A stretch of 64,000 nucleotides of DNA from Zantedeschia hybrid cultivar (taxonomy: Eukaryota > Streptophyta > Magnoliopsida > Alismatales > Araceae). The stretch is taken from contig JARZZO010000002.1 in NCBI GenBank assembly GCA_030544215.1, positions 23,373,395 through 23,437,394 on the forward strand. Direction: 5' to 3'. Numbering within the stretch: the first letter of the stretch is position 1; every line of letters starts with the position of its first letter. This document shows positions 26,350 through 38,185 of the stretch, piece by piece. The notes beneath the pieces are model-generated. The model was not told where the DNA came from and did not search any database. It saw only the letters and a program-made list of their open reading frames with translations. A program made the position numbers and the translations under genes.

Positions 26350-26905
26350 ACATTTAGGATTTAGGACTTGCTCGTTGATCTTGTGGCCGCTAGAGCCTCC
26401 GAACGAGCTCACCACCTCCGCCGTGTTGTCCTGACACGTTCTCTCCCAGCCGCATGCAGCGCCATGATCAGCGAGGCGCAGCTGTACGCAGGGGGAAGAG
26501 ACACCAGCAGGAACCCAAACCGTACGTTCGCCTTGTCAATCATCACAGAAAGATTCGCATGGATTGTTGAAGAGGGTCGATTCATGACCACCATGATGAT
26601 GAGCAGAACTGGCACGCATCTGCAGCGCCGGGATGGCGTCGGCGTTTGAGCGAAGCACGTAACAGCAGCGGCCGACAGTGATCCAGGCACATCCATTTCC
26701 AAGTTTCCACCTCACAACGGAAGCGCCTGTGCAAACACTGTTTCTTACAGTTCGCCTGCGGGAAGAGAGAGACCGCAGGTTTCTGCCACCATATGCCGGG
26801 CCTTCCATGGCGGATCCACCCAGATGCGCGGCGACAGTTTTGTTCCGACGGGCCGATGCCCGCGATGCGTTGTCCATGCTATATATATACATATGCATGA
26901 CATGG
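26350..26905. other. GC-rich island of unknown nature
   Basis: About 550 bases of markedly higher GC in AT-rich surroundings, with overlapping open frames on both strands (longest about 120 codons on the minus strand, about 93 on the plus strand). Neither translation shows a recognisable domain, and stacked frames on both strands are expected in GC-rich DNA. It could be an exon of an unrecognised gene, a captured gene fragment, or upstream regulatory DNA. Confidence 0.3.
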
Positions 26906-27129
26906 AAGTAGCAGAATCTCCCACGCTGATGACCCTTGTCCTCATGCCTCCCCCCAATGCCCCTACATTACTTATACGCACTCCTCATCCAAAATTCCCA
27001 CCTTTATTTTATTTTAACTTTTGGGCAACTCACCATGGTTTTAGGTGGCAACAGAGCAGAACCCCCACCCCTTTCCTTAGGCCACTGTAGTTGTTCTACT
27101 CAAATCTCACCACCACTACTGTCTTTACA

Positions 27130-27703
27130 AATATAAAATCTTGTGTACTACATAGCGCACCTTTCCCTACATTACTGTAGTTGTTCTCCTCAAAACCGCG
27201 CCTTTTACCAACAAAACCCTATTTAATGGCTTTGTGCATGGCTTAATGTGCAGAGTACTGTTATTTGCTGCAACTCTGAAGCCCCCCCGCAGCAGTATAC
27301 ATGCCAACCAGTCCCGCACCCTCCACTACATGACAAGGAAACATAAAACCCATCTCCTTCCTCCCTGCCTCCCTCCCTGCTACCCATCCCACTCCCGAGT
27401 CGCAACCTTTTGACCCCTCCCACCATCTCTCTCTGCTCCTCTCTCTCTCTCTCTTTCTCTCTCTTTGTGGGCAGGCAGGGGAAGGGGGGGGCCGTGTGTC
27501 GCTCTGTGCACCCAAGTGCTACACACACAGGTTTCCACATTGTGCAGTCTCAGGGGATGTGTACTAAAGGCCGGTTGCCCCTGCGGAAGCTCTAAAGTTT
27601 CCGCATTGCTGCTACCACCTGCACTAGCGCGGTGAGAGGCAGTAGTACCTCGTTCTCCGGGGCTGAGAGGGGCTCAAGAAAAGGGGGGAGGGTGGGGGGA
27701 CAG
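27130..27703 (+). promoter_or_regulatory. Promoter/5' leader of the DUF630/632 gene, with CT tract and upstream ORF
   Basis: A CT-rich tract (about 27425-27470) precedes the gene. A 12-codon upstream ORF, MCTKGRLPLRKL, occupies 27557-27595 and ends 108 bases before the main ATG. The main frame is open back to about 27632 but begins there with GTG. The first in-frame ATG is 27704, the chosen start. Transcription start and TATA box could not be fixed. Confidence 0.45.
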
Positions 27704-30700
27704 ATGGGGGGGTGCGCCGCCTCCAGGCTAGGGGGAGTGGGGGAGGAGGATGATGTCGTCGCCCTCTGCAGGGAGCGGAAGCGCCTCATCAGGGCCGCCG
27801 TCGACCGCCGCCACGCCCTGGCGGAGGCCCACGGCAGGTACATCCACTCCCTGTATGCCATGGCCGGCGCCATCACGCTCTTCGTCGCCAGGCACTCCTC
27901 CCCCGCCCCCATTCTCATCACCCTGCCTCCTTCCTCCCCGCCTTCCTCCACCTCCGCCGCCTCCGACCCCTCCTTCCTCCGGCAGACCCCGACGGCGCCC
28001 CGGTCGGAGGCCGCCGCGTTCAGGTGGTCTCCTTCTCCGTCGTCGTCCTCGTCGGCTAGCTCGGAGGTGGGAGAGGGGGAGGTCGGCGACGCGGCGGCGG
28101 GAGGGGCGTGCGGCGCCGAGGCGGCAGTGGAGGTGGGGAATGCGGACATGGGTTTCGGGTGCTTCTTCTCGGGGATGCCCCCGCCGCCGCCCTCGCCCAT
28201 GAGGAGCTTCGGGTGGGACTTCTTCGACCCGTTCGACGGGGTGAGGGCGGCGGAGGAGGCGGCGATGCTGGCGGGGCTGAACAGGAGCTCGGAGGAGGAC
28301 CTTCGGGTGGTGAGAGAGGAGGAGGGCATCCCCGAGCTGGAAGAGGAGGGGCAGCAGGAAGACAATGGAGGCGGAGACGCATGCGAGGGTGGAGCAGCAG
28401 CAGCAGAGAAGCTGGTGGCTGGGGGTGGCGGCGCAGACGGGGAGAGCAATGCGGGGGAGATGGTGCCCCGGCCGTCGCAGGAAGTGGCTGCAGCGGGCGG
28501 CGGGGGCGCGGTAGAGAAAGGGGAGAAGGGGCTGACGGTGGTGGACACGCCGGGGAAGGAGAGGGAGCTGCTGGACGCGCTCAAGGACGTTGTGGACCAC
28601 TTCATCAGGGCGTATGATTCCGGGAAGGAGGTGTCCAGGATGCTGGAGGCCAACATGGTCCACTTCCACCCCGGATTGGAAGAGAGAAAAGGTAGGGGGT
28701 TTCTGTGGGCTTCTTTGTTGCTGTCTTGTCTCCATTTGTTCCCTTCTTTTCTTGGTAGCCAATTCCTTGGTTGTGCGAGTAGTTCTAGCAGTTGGCATTT
28801 AGTTCTAACTTCTAAATGGGAAGGGGTGTCTGGGTTTCCGCGGCAAAAAGGATAAAGAAAGGAGGCTCCTTTCTGGGGGTGGCTCTCCTCTTTCCGGGTT
28901 GACCCAGTCCTTGGGCTTTTTATACTCCAAGCTGATAGTTGTGTTTAGCTTATATTATTTTGTTTGGCATGACAAGGCAATAGACTTGTGTAACTTGCAC
29001 TAATCTGGTTTAGGGTCAAGGATTAGCTTTGTCCTTTCCTTATCTGCTGATTTCTCTGTTAATGTCACAGTTTTTTCTACCCCCACTGTACCTGCAGTCA
29101 GCAGTTTCTGTGGAATATCTAAAAATTGGCTAAAGTGGAGTAGCATTGGCATTGAAACAAACCAATGGAGCATTGCGTTGCAGATTAAATTCTCTTCTCC
29201 TTTCACTTTATTGGTGTGAGACAATTTGAGAAAGTTGTGAAATTGTCCATAAGTGATTACAAGTTAAGAGCTGCTTCTATTTGTATTCTGGGGGGTGATG
29301 TAAAGACTTTGTATTTGGGTTTGAGGACTTGAATTGTGTTTTGTTTTACTTATTCTTTTTGCTACCACCTTGGTAGCTTGTTATTGTTCCTCCTTTGTTA
29401 TGCTTCATAAATACCAATCTTGGCTTATGCCACCTTCCAAAAACTGCTTCTATGTTTGACTTTTTTATGAGGACGCTCATCATTTGCTCTTTTGAACCGA
29501 AGGACTTTGTAAATGGTGAGCTGTGACAGCTTACTTCTCTGCAAACAACAGGAATTTACTTCTGCTTATTCTTTGTAATTCATCCCAAGGCTATTGTCTG
29601 CCAAAATTTGACTGGACCTAATTGCTCTTTACTTGCCGGTCCGTATGATTATTCCTCTGGTTGACATAATACTTTGTGAGGCTTATTCATACTTTAGGTT
29701 GTGTTTCAAAACGCTCTTTCACTAAACGGTTGCTGTTTTAATACCTTTGATGGTATTCATAATTTGTTGTGTTTCAAGTGTTCTTGCAGTGAAGAGTTAC
29801 TGAGGAATGCATGTTGTCTATTACTGGCTGTCACACAACCCATAACTCATTGTTCAATCCATTTTGATGCAGAGAATTCATCGAAATTCATCCAAGCTAT
29901 CGCATGGCACCGGTCTCCATCAACTCAATCCTCATCATCCTATCAAAGCTTTCTTGCTTCAAGCTCCAAGGACAGTTCATGGACAGAAAGTAAAAGTGAC
30001 CTTTTTGATGACTTTGGTGGAATGGCGTCAGGAAGCCATTCGGAAACATTAGGAAGGCTATATGCCTGGGAGAAGAAACTATATGAAGAAGTCAAGGTAA
30101 CAATTTTCATCATTTCTCCCAGATTGATCTTCCTGCTTTATTCTGATGGCGTCATCATCTTCTTATGGACTTCTATTGCCAGTGCTTGTTCATGCAAATC
30201 TACTAGTCATAACCAGGCACAGAAGCTGCTTTCCATGATTCATTCATGTTCAAATTCATCACCCTATTCACAAAGAGAAGCAAAAGAGGAGATGACCACT
30301 AATCATGCATCCAAATGGAGGAATGGATTTTTAAATACATCCTTGAAAGCAAAAGAAGAGAAGATTAGGAAAAGGCAATAAATGTGATCCCGAAGTCCAC
30401 CATCATCATGAAGTGCTCCTAATCTCATCAATCTGGGTGGACTATGATTTTGTTTAAATCTTAGAGCTGTCAGCCTGCTGCTCCTCATTTCCCATGCTAA
30501 TTCTAAGCTCACGCCTGCTGGTAATAGGAGAGAACCACCACGAAGTTTTTGCTTGATGGCGGATAACGGATGGCTTTCTGCAGGATTGTGGTTTTTATTC
30601 CTCTGCCACAACATATTTTCGTTTTATCCTCATTGTTTCTCCTTGGTCAAACGGTAACATAGATGAAAGGTCCTTCTAAAATTGAAAGGCTATCACTATT

Positions 30701-32991
30701 GCTTCCAGGATCTAAGAGCTTAGAAGATCTATGTTAAATGCGTAGGTTACAGGATAGCATCCAGTAATGATTAGGAAAAAGCAATAGGTGCAACTTTGGA
30801 GTCCACTCCGTCTTCCCAAGGCAGTCCTAATATCATCAATCTGGGTAGGCTAGGGTTTGGTATGAATCTTATGGATGTCAGCCTCATGCATTTCCCATGA
30901 CTAGTACTAAGCTTATGCCAGTGGCATGTAGGAAAGAGCTGCCATGAAGTTATTTGCTTGATGGCAGATAAAAAGACACTGACTTGAGGCTCTCTGCTTG
31001 ACTGTGATTTTCCGTCTCCTCCCACCACATATTTTTGTTATATCCTTGTTACTTATTCTCAGTTAAACAGCAAGACGGAGAGTTTTCCTTTGAAAGCAAT
31101 CACTACTACTTCTAGTATTTAAGAGCTTAGCAGAAATATGTTAAATGCATACATTGCAGGCAGTTGACAAATGTGAACAATAGTATGGGATTGTATCATG
31201 TCCTGCACAGGATTGGTGAATATGAGCTATCCTTGATCTTTTAAGGATCCCAGGAGAACTGCTATTGCTTTTTTTAGTGATTTATGGGAAGATAATCATG
31301 ATGAACTTCAGTCAGTGCTCTAAAATATTTGAAGATTTTGATACATAAAACTTCAATTTCTTTTTCCCCCACAGACACGTGGATTCTGCTCTACATTTTT
31401 CACATTTACATCTATATTCATTAGGGTATGTGCATGTGCAATGTATGATAGATCCAACTTGTCAGTTGAAAGTTGAATTCCCTCCATTGATTGTTGTGAT
31501 CTACATTTCACCGAAGTGACATTCTTCTTCTTTTTCTTCAAGTAAAAAATCCTCAAATAATCTGATGCATGTTCTCAAGCTTGGACAATATCAAACTAGA
31601 CATGGAAAATGTTGTTTTACACGTCAGAAGCAAAGGATACAATGTCTAATGAAGTTAACATAAGCAAAATTGAAAATGAACCCTGGAGATGAAGTATGAT
31701 GAAGCACATGGTGCTTCTGCCTTTTAGCTTTGCTGTATCCCAGGATTCCATTAACCAGGAAGGACATCTTATCTGAATGACTGGATTGTGTGTCTGTCCT
31801 GCTTCTTTTGACATGTTATGCCTAATCTGTAGGCTGGTGACCAAATTCGAAGAATCTATGAACAGAAATGTTCACAGCTAAGAAACCAGGATGTTAAGGG
31901 AGCCGACAGACGCTCTGTGGACAAAACTAGGTCTGCAGCAAAAGACCTCTACACAAGAATATGGGTGGCCGTACGAAGTGCAGAGACTATATCACAAAGA
32001 ATCCAGAAGTTGAGGGATGAAGAACTGCAACCTCAGCTGATTGAGCTGATGAAAGGGTAAGTGGAAGCATGGTTGACAGAAGATGTCCAAATACTTAAAA
32101 TGGAACTACACTAATGGGTCTGAATTTCTCTTGTACAGCCTAATGGACACCTGGAGGATAATGCTGGAATCACATGAAACCCAGAACCAGATTGTGTTTG
32201 AAGTGAAATTGTTCTCGAGCCTGGCTTATGGAAAGTTTTGCACTGATGTACATCGCCACGCGACCTTTCAACTCAATGCGGAGCTTCAGAATTGGCGTGC
32301 TTGCTTCATGAGCTATCTTACAGCACAGAAGGCATATGTTGAAGCTATTTATGGTTGGCTATCCAAGTTCATTTTACCAGAAGTGGAATTCTGTTCTCGT
32401 GGCAGGGCTTCTGTTCCACCATTTAGAGTTGGGGGGCCCCCTGTGCTCGTGATCTGTCGTGATTGGTTAACTTCACTACAGAAGTTGCCCGACAGGTCGG
32501 TCTCTTGTGCCATGAAATGTTTCAATAGAGATCTGAGGATTTTATGCACAAAACAAGATGAAGAGCAGCAACAGAAGAGAAAAGTTGATATCCTTGCCAA
32601 AGAACTTGACAAGAAGATTCTCGCATTTCAACGAGCTGAGAATCGGATTCTGGAGCCGAAGCTCTCCGAGCTGAAAGCTGAAACAGACATGCGGCAGCGG
32701 GTGGAATATTTGTCTGGTAGGAAGGAACTCTTAGAAACATCCAGGAAAAGGTTGGAAGAAGCCAAGGCAAAACACCATGACTGCATGCAGGAGACACAAC
32801 GGGTCACCTTGAATGGATTTAAGACTGGTTTGGCGAATATTTTCGATGTGCTGATCGAGTTCTCGAGGGACTCTCTCAAGATGTATAGTGCACTCATCAT
32901 GTACCATGACAAAACGAGGCCAGTGGATGAGGATGGAAAGGAGCCTCCCACTCTTACAGAGGGCAGTGAACCTGAAGCTGACTGCAGATGA
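27704..32991 (+). CDS. DUF630/DUF632 protein, NRG2/REL2/bZIP-like family (4 exons, 762 aa)
   Basis: The exons are 27704-28691, 29873-30096, 31833-32056 and 32139-32991. All borders are GT-AG and the phases join (split Glu and Gly codons at the first and third junctions). The N-terminus MGGCAASRL followed by LCRERKRLIRAAVDRR and FVARHSSP is the DUF630 signature (about 1-65). A Pro/Ser/Ala- and acidic-rich linker follows. From about 280 the DUF632 domain starts, with RAYDSGKEVSRMLE, then KKLYEEVKAGDQIRRIYE, RIWVAVRSAETISQRIQKLR and LESHETQNQIVFEVK. Charged coiled-coil-like segments lie near residues 625-705. Known relatives include Arabidopsis NRG2 (nitrate signalling) and rice REL2 (leaf rolling). 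The biochemical role is unclear, and the old 'bZIP' label is misleading. Gly2/Cys4 suggest lipidation, but the usual MGCAAS is interrupted by an extra Gly. Exon 1 is extremely GC-rich compared with the other exons. The frame is intact. Confidence 0.93.
28692..29872 (+). other. DUF630/632 gene intron 1 (1.18 kb)
   Basis: The donor is aaaag|gtaggg and the acceptor is gatgcag|agaattc. The composition falls abruptly from GC-rich exon to T-rich intron. The open frame continues about 160 bases past the donor by chance. No other content was recognised. Confidence 0.85.
30097..31832 (+). other. DUF630/632 gene intron 2 (1.74 kb), with a ~400-bp tandem duplication
   Basis: The donor is gtcaag|gtaaca and the acceptor is aatctgtag|gctggt. 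Inside, a unit of about 400 bases occurs twice. About 30372-30765 and about 30772-31165 share caatctgggt, tttgcttgatggc, taagagcttag and tatgttaaatgc in the same order, with many substitutions. The duplication is therefore fairly old and does not touch the exons. Confidence 0.75.
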
Positions 32992-33575
32992 TTCTTTTTT
33001 ACCTTTTTTCTGGTGTGGAAATCAAAATCACTTGTCTTCCTCCTTCCAGAGTTTGGTCAATCATGTAGCAGTAGAATCTGTATATTAGTGTCATATGTAT
33101 GGCTTAGCGTGCTATCTCTCTGAGGCTCTAAACGTGACTCCTCGAGAGGGGCAATGGTGGATTTGTTTTGTTGTGTCAAGTTATGCTTGCTCCCCATTTT
33201 GTATGCCCATCTGCACCTGAAACCTGGCTGCCCCGTTGTATTTTATCGGCATTGCTGGGTTTCAGGAAAGGAGGGCCTCCCTGTAAGCGGGAAGCCAGTG
33301 TGACAGTTGTAATTATTCTTCCAATGTTTGATAACATTTAACAGACTTTGATTCAGTTTCTTGCACAATAGTGACTTCTTATTCCTCTGAGATAATAAGA
33401 TAACCTGAGGGAAGCGTAGACATTGGCTTGAACAGCTTTTCTACCGGATAGGAGTGGTCGATTTATGGTACGTTTAATGGTGCTTTTTTAAAATTTTAAT
33501 CAGAATTCTTTAGATATCTCTGCATTTAGGTTTACTTTAAAACTTTTTACTTAAGTGCTGTCTGGTTTGAAATAA
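32992..33575 (+). other. DUF630/632 gene 3' untranslated region and spacer
   Basis: Sequence following TGA 32989-32991. The composition is 3'-UTR-like to about 33360; the poly-A site was not determined. Confidence 0.4.
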
Positions 33576-33755
33576 AATACTAGAGCTGCAACTCGAGTTA
33601 AGTTATGTCAAGTTAGGGTCAACCTTAATCCAACCCATGTCAAGTCTCGATCCAACCCTTTTAACCCTTACTCAATCCATCTAACAATGTACCAACTCAA
33701 TCTACCCTATATAACCCAATCAATGTAGTACTCGGGTCAGTGCAGCAAGTATTAC
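33576..33755. repeat. Degraded repeat related to the 14721/41434 hAT MITE, ending in a fold-back MITE terminus
   Basis: Phrases such as gttaagttatgtcaag, aatccaaccc and tataacccaatc resemble the hAT MITE copies at 14721 and 41434. It is followed by ggtcagtgcagcaagtatta and ctc (to 33755), a solitary terminus of the GAGTAATACTTG family. No partner terminus was found nearby. Confidence 0.4.
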
Positions 33756-34711
33756 TCAAACCGAATAGGAATGCCACTGAGAAGGGCGCACACATATATA
33801 TGGCGTTTGATGAGGGTACGTAAATAGTGCAATATAATAGCATGGTTCTGATTTTCTAACACAAAAAAAGCTAATTCTCAACCTGAAAAAGGAAACCACC
33901 ATTTAATGACATGTCGCAACATGAGAATATGTATATTTTCGAAATGTGTTAAAAATATCTCGAAATGACATTATTACATCATTTCGTTAGTAACACTCCA
34001 AAGCCAACACCAGTTGAAACACACACACGGGCTGCAGGGAAGAAATGTTTCAGCTGTATAAAAACCCACAAGCTGAAGAAGAGAGAGTCGACCACACAGA
34101 TAAAGAAATGGCAGCGACCATATAATAAAAGCCAATTCCGGCTGACACAAACACACACACGGAATGCAGCGGAAGAAATGGCAGTAGATATAGAAAAGCC
34201 TAACCCCATAGCTCTCCACCAGTAACACTAGAAAATAGGGATAAGGAAGTGCAAGTCTATGGTGAGAGGAAGACCTCTAGAAGCTACCATATAATATATA
34301 TGCTAAAACCGAGAAATGGGGCCCTGCCAGGTGCTCAGTTTCACATGTTGGGAAACTATAGCAGCGCGTGCGTACATAGATGGAACTGGAGCATGCTGGG
34401 GCTACAGCAACAAGTTACGCAGGACTGATGTTTAGATGCAAGCAGTACGTAAACTTGCAGGGACCAGTAGACGATTGTGAGAAACAGACATTCTATCAAA
34501 GCTAAATAATATTAATTGAGAATGGAGAGGCAACAGTTCAAGAGAAGGCTTTACGAAGTGGGGCAGCATTACGCGAGTCGGGCTGAGGGAGGTTGCAAAC
34601 CTGATTGTAAACATGAATCCTGAGTAGCCAGAAGATTGAATAGATATAAGGCCTTGAGAAGGAAGATGCAGGCGCACGGCAGCAGCTGTTTACTTCAGGA
34701 GGACATTTCCC
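33756..34711. other. Intergenic, no gene recognised
   Basis: Contains a short imperfect repeat built around acacacacacgg...gcagcggaagaaatg (about 34020-34180, two similar copies). The open frames here have no domain. Confidence 0.35.
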
Positions 34712-34788
34712 GTTAAGGATAGAGTAATGTTTGTTGTACTGAGGGTCGGTACAGTAAGTTGAGTCATCTTGTAATACAAGATGACATT

Positions 34789-36228
34789 AAAATTCAACTT
34801 AACTCAACGAAATCTTAATCTTAAATAATTGGAGTCAGCTATATAAATTCTATGTTTTCACTATAAACAAATTTAGGCTATCTCTTCTGAAAAGTTTAAA
34901 ACTTTCAAATCATATCGTACTATCCTCTTTCAAGTTAATCTAAGTTTACTTCTTCTTTTCTTCCTCTCTTCTATTCTAATATGCTCCACTTTTTTAACTG
35001 GAGCCTCCCTAAGTCTACGCGTAATATGTCCAAACCATCTCATTCGCCCTTCTCTCAATTAGTACTACTCATACCTTATCTCTAATATACTCATTATGAA
35101 TTTTATCTAACTTAATATGACCGCACATCCACCTTAACATTCTCATCTCGACAACACTCATCTTAGAAACCTACTGCCCTTTCATCGCCCAACATTCGTT
35201 ACCATATAACATTGCAGATCTTATCGCCGTACGATAGAAATTTCTTTTCAGCTTCATTGGGATCTTGCAGTTATACAAGAGTCCCGTAGCAAGTCTCTAC
35301 TTCAACCATCATATTTTAATCATATGGCTAACATCCTCATCGCACCCTCCGTCTTTTTAGAGGATCGAATCAAGATATTTAAAATTAGTGCTTTGGGATA
35401 TTGTTATCCTATCCAAGTTAACTCCCTCCTTTTCGCCTATATGATCTTCACTAAACTTACAATATATGTATTCTGTCTTAGTTCTACTTAAACTGAAATC
35501 CTTAGACTCTAAGGTGCTCCTCAAAAATTCTAATTTTCTATTAACTCTCTCTTGCGTCTCATCTATCAACACAATATCGTCCGCAAACATCATACATCAC
35601 AGAATGTCCTCTTGTATATCTTTTGTTAAATCATCCATAACTAATGCGAAAAGGTAAGGACTTACTGCTGATCCTGATGTACTCCAACAAAAATAAGAAA
35701 ATCTCTTATTTCCTTTCCGACCGTACGAACACTAGTAGTTGCTCATTCGTACATATTTTTTAATATTTGTATATACCTAGTAGATATCTTCTTGCGCTCC
35801 AACACCAACCACAAGACATCTCTTGGAACTCTATCATAGGCCTTCTCCAAATCGATGAACATCATATGTAGATCTTTCTTTAAATCTCTATATTTCTCTA
35901 TCAAGTTCCAAATGAAAAAGATAACTTCCATAGTTGATCGACCCGAGATAAAGTTAAATTGATTGGCCGAAATAGTTGTGTTAGAACGTAAACGATGTTC
36001 CACAATTCTCTCATACAGCTTCATAGTATGACTCATGAACTCAATTTCTCTATAATTTGAGCAGTCTTAGATGTCTCATTTGTTTTTAAAAATAGGTACA
36101 AGAGTGTTTTTCCTCTATTCATCTGGCATTTTTTTTAAAATTAAGATCTTGTTAAACAGTCGGATCAACTATTTCACTCATACATCTTCTAAACATTTCT
36201 ATACTTCAATAGAAATTCTATCAGAATT
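34789..36228 (-). pseudogene. RTE-type non-LTR retrotransposon (LINE) remnant, reverse transcriptase
   Basis: On the minus strand broken frames give, in order, LIRLFNKI, RKNTLVPIFKNK, KLYERIVEHRLR, an ISANQFNFISGRST block, DLEKAYDRVPRDVLW, the catalytic FADDIVLID, and the C-terminal LKRNFYRTAIRSAMLYG block. This order matches plant RTE-clade reverse transcriptases. The 3' end carries the conserved tagctgactccaatta and gttgagttaagttga tail. Stops and frame breaks (for example in the N-terminal part) make it inactive. It is 5'-truncated, lacking the endonuclease, and is flanked by identical 12-mers CAAGATGACATT at 34777-34788 and 36229-36240. Confidence 0.85.
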
Positions 36229-36269
36229 CAAGATGACATTGACCTACATAAATTGGTGCACATGAGTTA

Positions 36270-36600
36270 AGTAATTTTTTACTCGGATAAGAGCAGACAA
36301 GTATTAAATGAGGATAAAGGATCTAGATAGGACAAATATATGTGGACACGACAAATACTCCGTGAGCATGACAAATTTATACCTAAAAAACATTTATCAT
36401 TTGTATGTATTTGTGTACAAATTTTTGAGCATGATAAATATTTTATAAGTATGATAAATATTTCGCGGACATGACAAATAGTATTTATCATGCCTACAAA
36501 ATATTTATCATGCTTAGAAGTATTTGCCATTCTTACATATATGTGTATAGATTTATAGATATGATAAATATTTTTTGTCATACTGTCGTACATTTTTTGA
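36270..36600. repeat. TATTTATCATG-rich subterminal repeats
   Basis: Variants of acaaatatttatcatg and catgataaatattt recur many times on both strands between about 36330 and 36570. The same phrase occurs in the opposite inverted repeat (41150-41230). Multiple short subterminal repeats are often transposase-binding arrays; that role here is inference. Confidence 0.5.
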
Positions 36601-36872
36601 TAAATGCACTTGATCTTGATTTTTTTTATTTGAATTTATATTTATATTTATGCGTTTTATCTGAATTAATCAGATAATTACGTAGTTCTTCGACCCGATC
36701 CCGTTACCCATAAATGGAATAGTGTTAATTATATTTTCCTAAGAGGAAAATCCTTGATTAATCGTCGGAAGATTAGAATAACACTCTTTAAAATAATATA
36801 AATAAGATATACAAGATTGCATTCGAAAAATGAATGAATTTCAGTTTAAGCTCATTTTTTAGTTTTAGAGTT

Positions 36873-38185
36873 GAGTCTGCGCAAGACTTGATTTATTGAT
36901 TTTTATTCATGGATAATGATGAGAGACATTTTTTTGTCTTTTTAGGTTGATATATGTGAATTTATTAAAGATTTGTTGAGTTTTTATGTTTGGAAATGAA
37001 TTTAAGGTTGAGTATGCGCAATAGGGCGCATGCTCATTTGTTATTAATGAGAATGTTTGAATTTATTTTGGTTTTTGATTTGTGAGAAGAATGAAAATCT
37101 TTTTTATGGTATTTTGATTAAAGTAGATGACATTTTTTATAATGATTATGATTTAGAATTTGAATATCAATTTTGGTTATGTTTTATTGACAAGAAAGTC
37201 TAATAAATATTTCTTATTGTGTTTTTTCAGATTTGAAGTGAAGAGGCTTTGAATTTGATTTGCAAGGTACGAAGAATATTTTTTATGTTTTCTTGGTTGA
37301 TTTGACTGAAAAATGCTTCAAAGGCTTATGCTTTTTAGGTTTTGAATTTGTAGGTTTTAAAGGATAAGCGAGATGTGCAAATCCAATTGAAATGAGACAT
37401 ACTTTAAGTATTTTTTATATTTTGCAAAAGGGCAAACTTGAGTTCGATTTGATTTTTTAATTTACAGGAAGTATATAGTTTTATCTTAGAATTTTTTATT
37501 TAATTTTTTGAAGAATTAAGATTGCAAACTTAGATTTTAACAATTGGGGTTGAGTCTGCGCAAGGGAGCGTAGACTCATGAGTCACAAGTCTGTTTATTG
37601 CATTTTTGGTGTAACTTCAGGGGAAATTTAGCATTTTGTTTGGGTTTTTGATTTGTGAAAAATATAGGGTCTATCTTTAAGATTTTGACTTGATTTGATG
37701 AGAATTTAATGGCTGAAAAAACCATTTTTTAGAGAGTTAAGGTTGAGTCTGCGCAATAGGGCGCAACCTCATTTGTTGTCAAGGTGTTTTAGGCATTTAT
37801 ATATATATATATTTTGCAAAGGGAATTTTAAATGCATTTTTAGGTTTTTGACTTATATGAAGTATAAAGTCTTTATGTGAATTTTTGGATTTAATTTGGA
37901 GAGAATTTAAGGTCAAAAAGACAAGTTTGAGAATTTGAGGTTGAGTCTGCGCAGGGGTGCGCAAATTCATTTGTCACCAATTTGTTTTTAAGGGCTTTTG
38001 TATTTTTTTTAAAAATAACTTGATATTTTTATTTGATTTCCTGATAGATAAATAATAAATTTTATTTTTTGAGAGTTTTAGATCATCTTGAAGTGAATGG
38101 GAAGTTGATTTTTTATTTTTTGCGAATTTCAGGGCTGAGTCTGCGCAGGGGTGCGTAGACTCAAGTCTGAACTTTGAAATTTTCT
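36873..38185. repeat. Degenerate ~195-bp repeat with palindromic GAGTCTGCGC core
   Basis: The core gagtctgcgca (or a one-base variant) occurs at 36873, 37010, 37552, 37745, 37943 and 38137. Most copies are followed within about 20 bases by a pairing partner such as gcgtagactca, gcgcatgctca or gcgcaaattca. The last four copies are spaced 193, 198 and 194 bases. Between cores the sequence is T-rich and includes repeated tgattt and gaattt phrases. Related cores recur at about 39400-39455. No coding potential was seen. Confidence 0.7.

Noticed and set aside
27632..27703. N-terminal extension of 24 codons on the DUF630/632 protein
   Set aside because: It would start at GTG, and the family's conserved N-terminus begins right at ATG 27704.
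27592..28798. Long open frames on the minus strand and in other frames over the GC-rich first exon (up to 356 codons)
   Set aside because: They are low-complexity Ser/Pro/Arg translations antisense or out of frame to a strongly supported exon; such shadows are expected at very high GC.
32083..32138. In-frame extension upstream of exon 4 of the DUF630/632 gene
   Set aside because: The open frame crosses the 82-bp intron 3 by chance; the splice sites at 32057 and 32138 join the conserved LMKG and LMDTW blocks exactly.
36873..38185. CRISPR-like array
   Set aside because: The repeats are degenerate and about 195 bases apart in a plant transposon, with no conserved direct repeat or uniform spacer.
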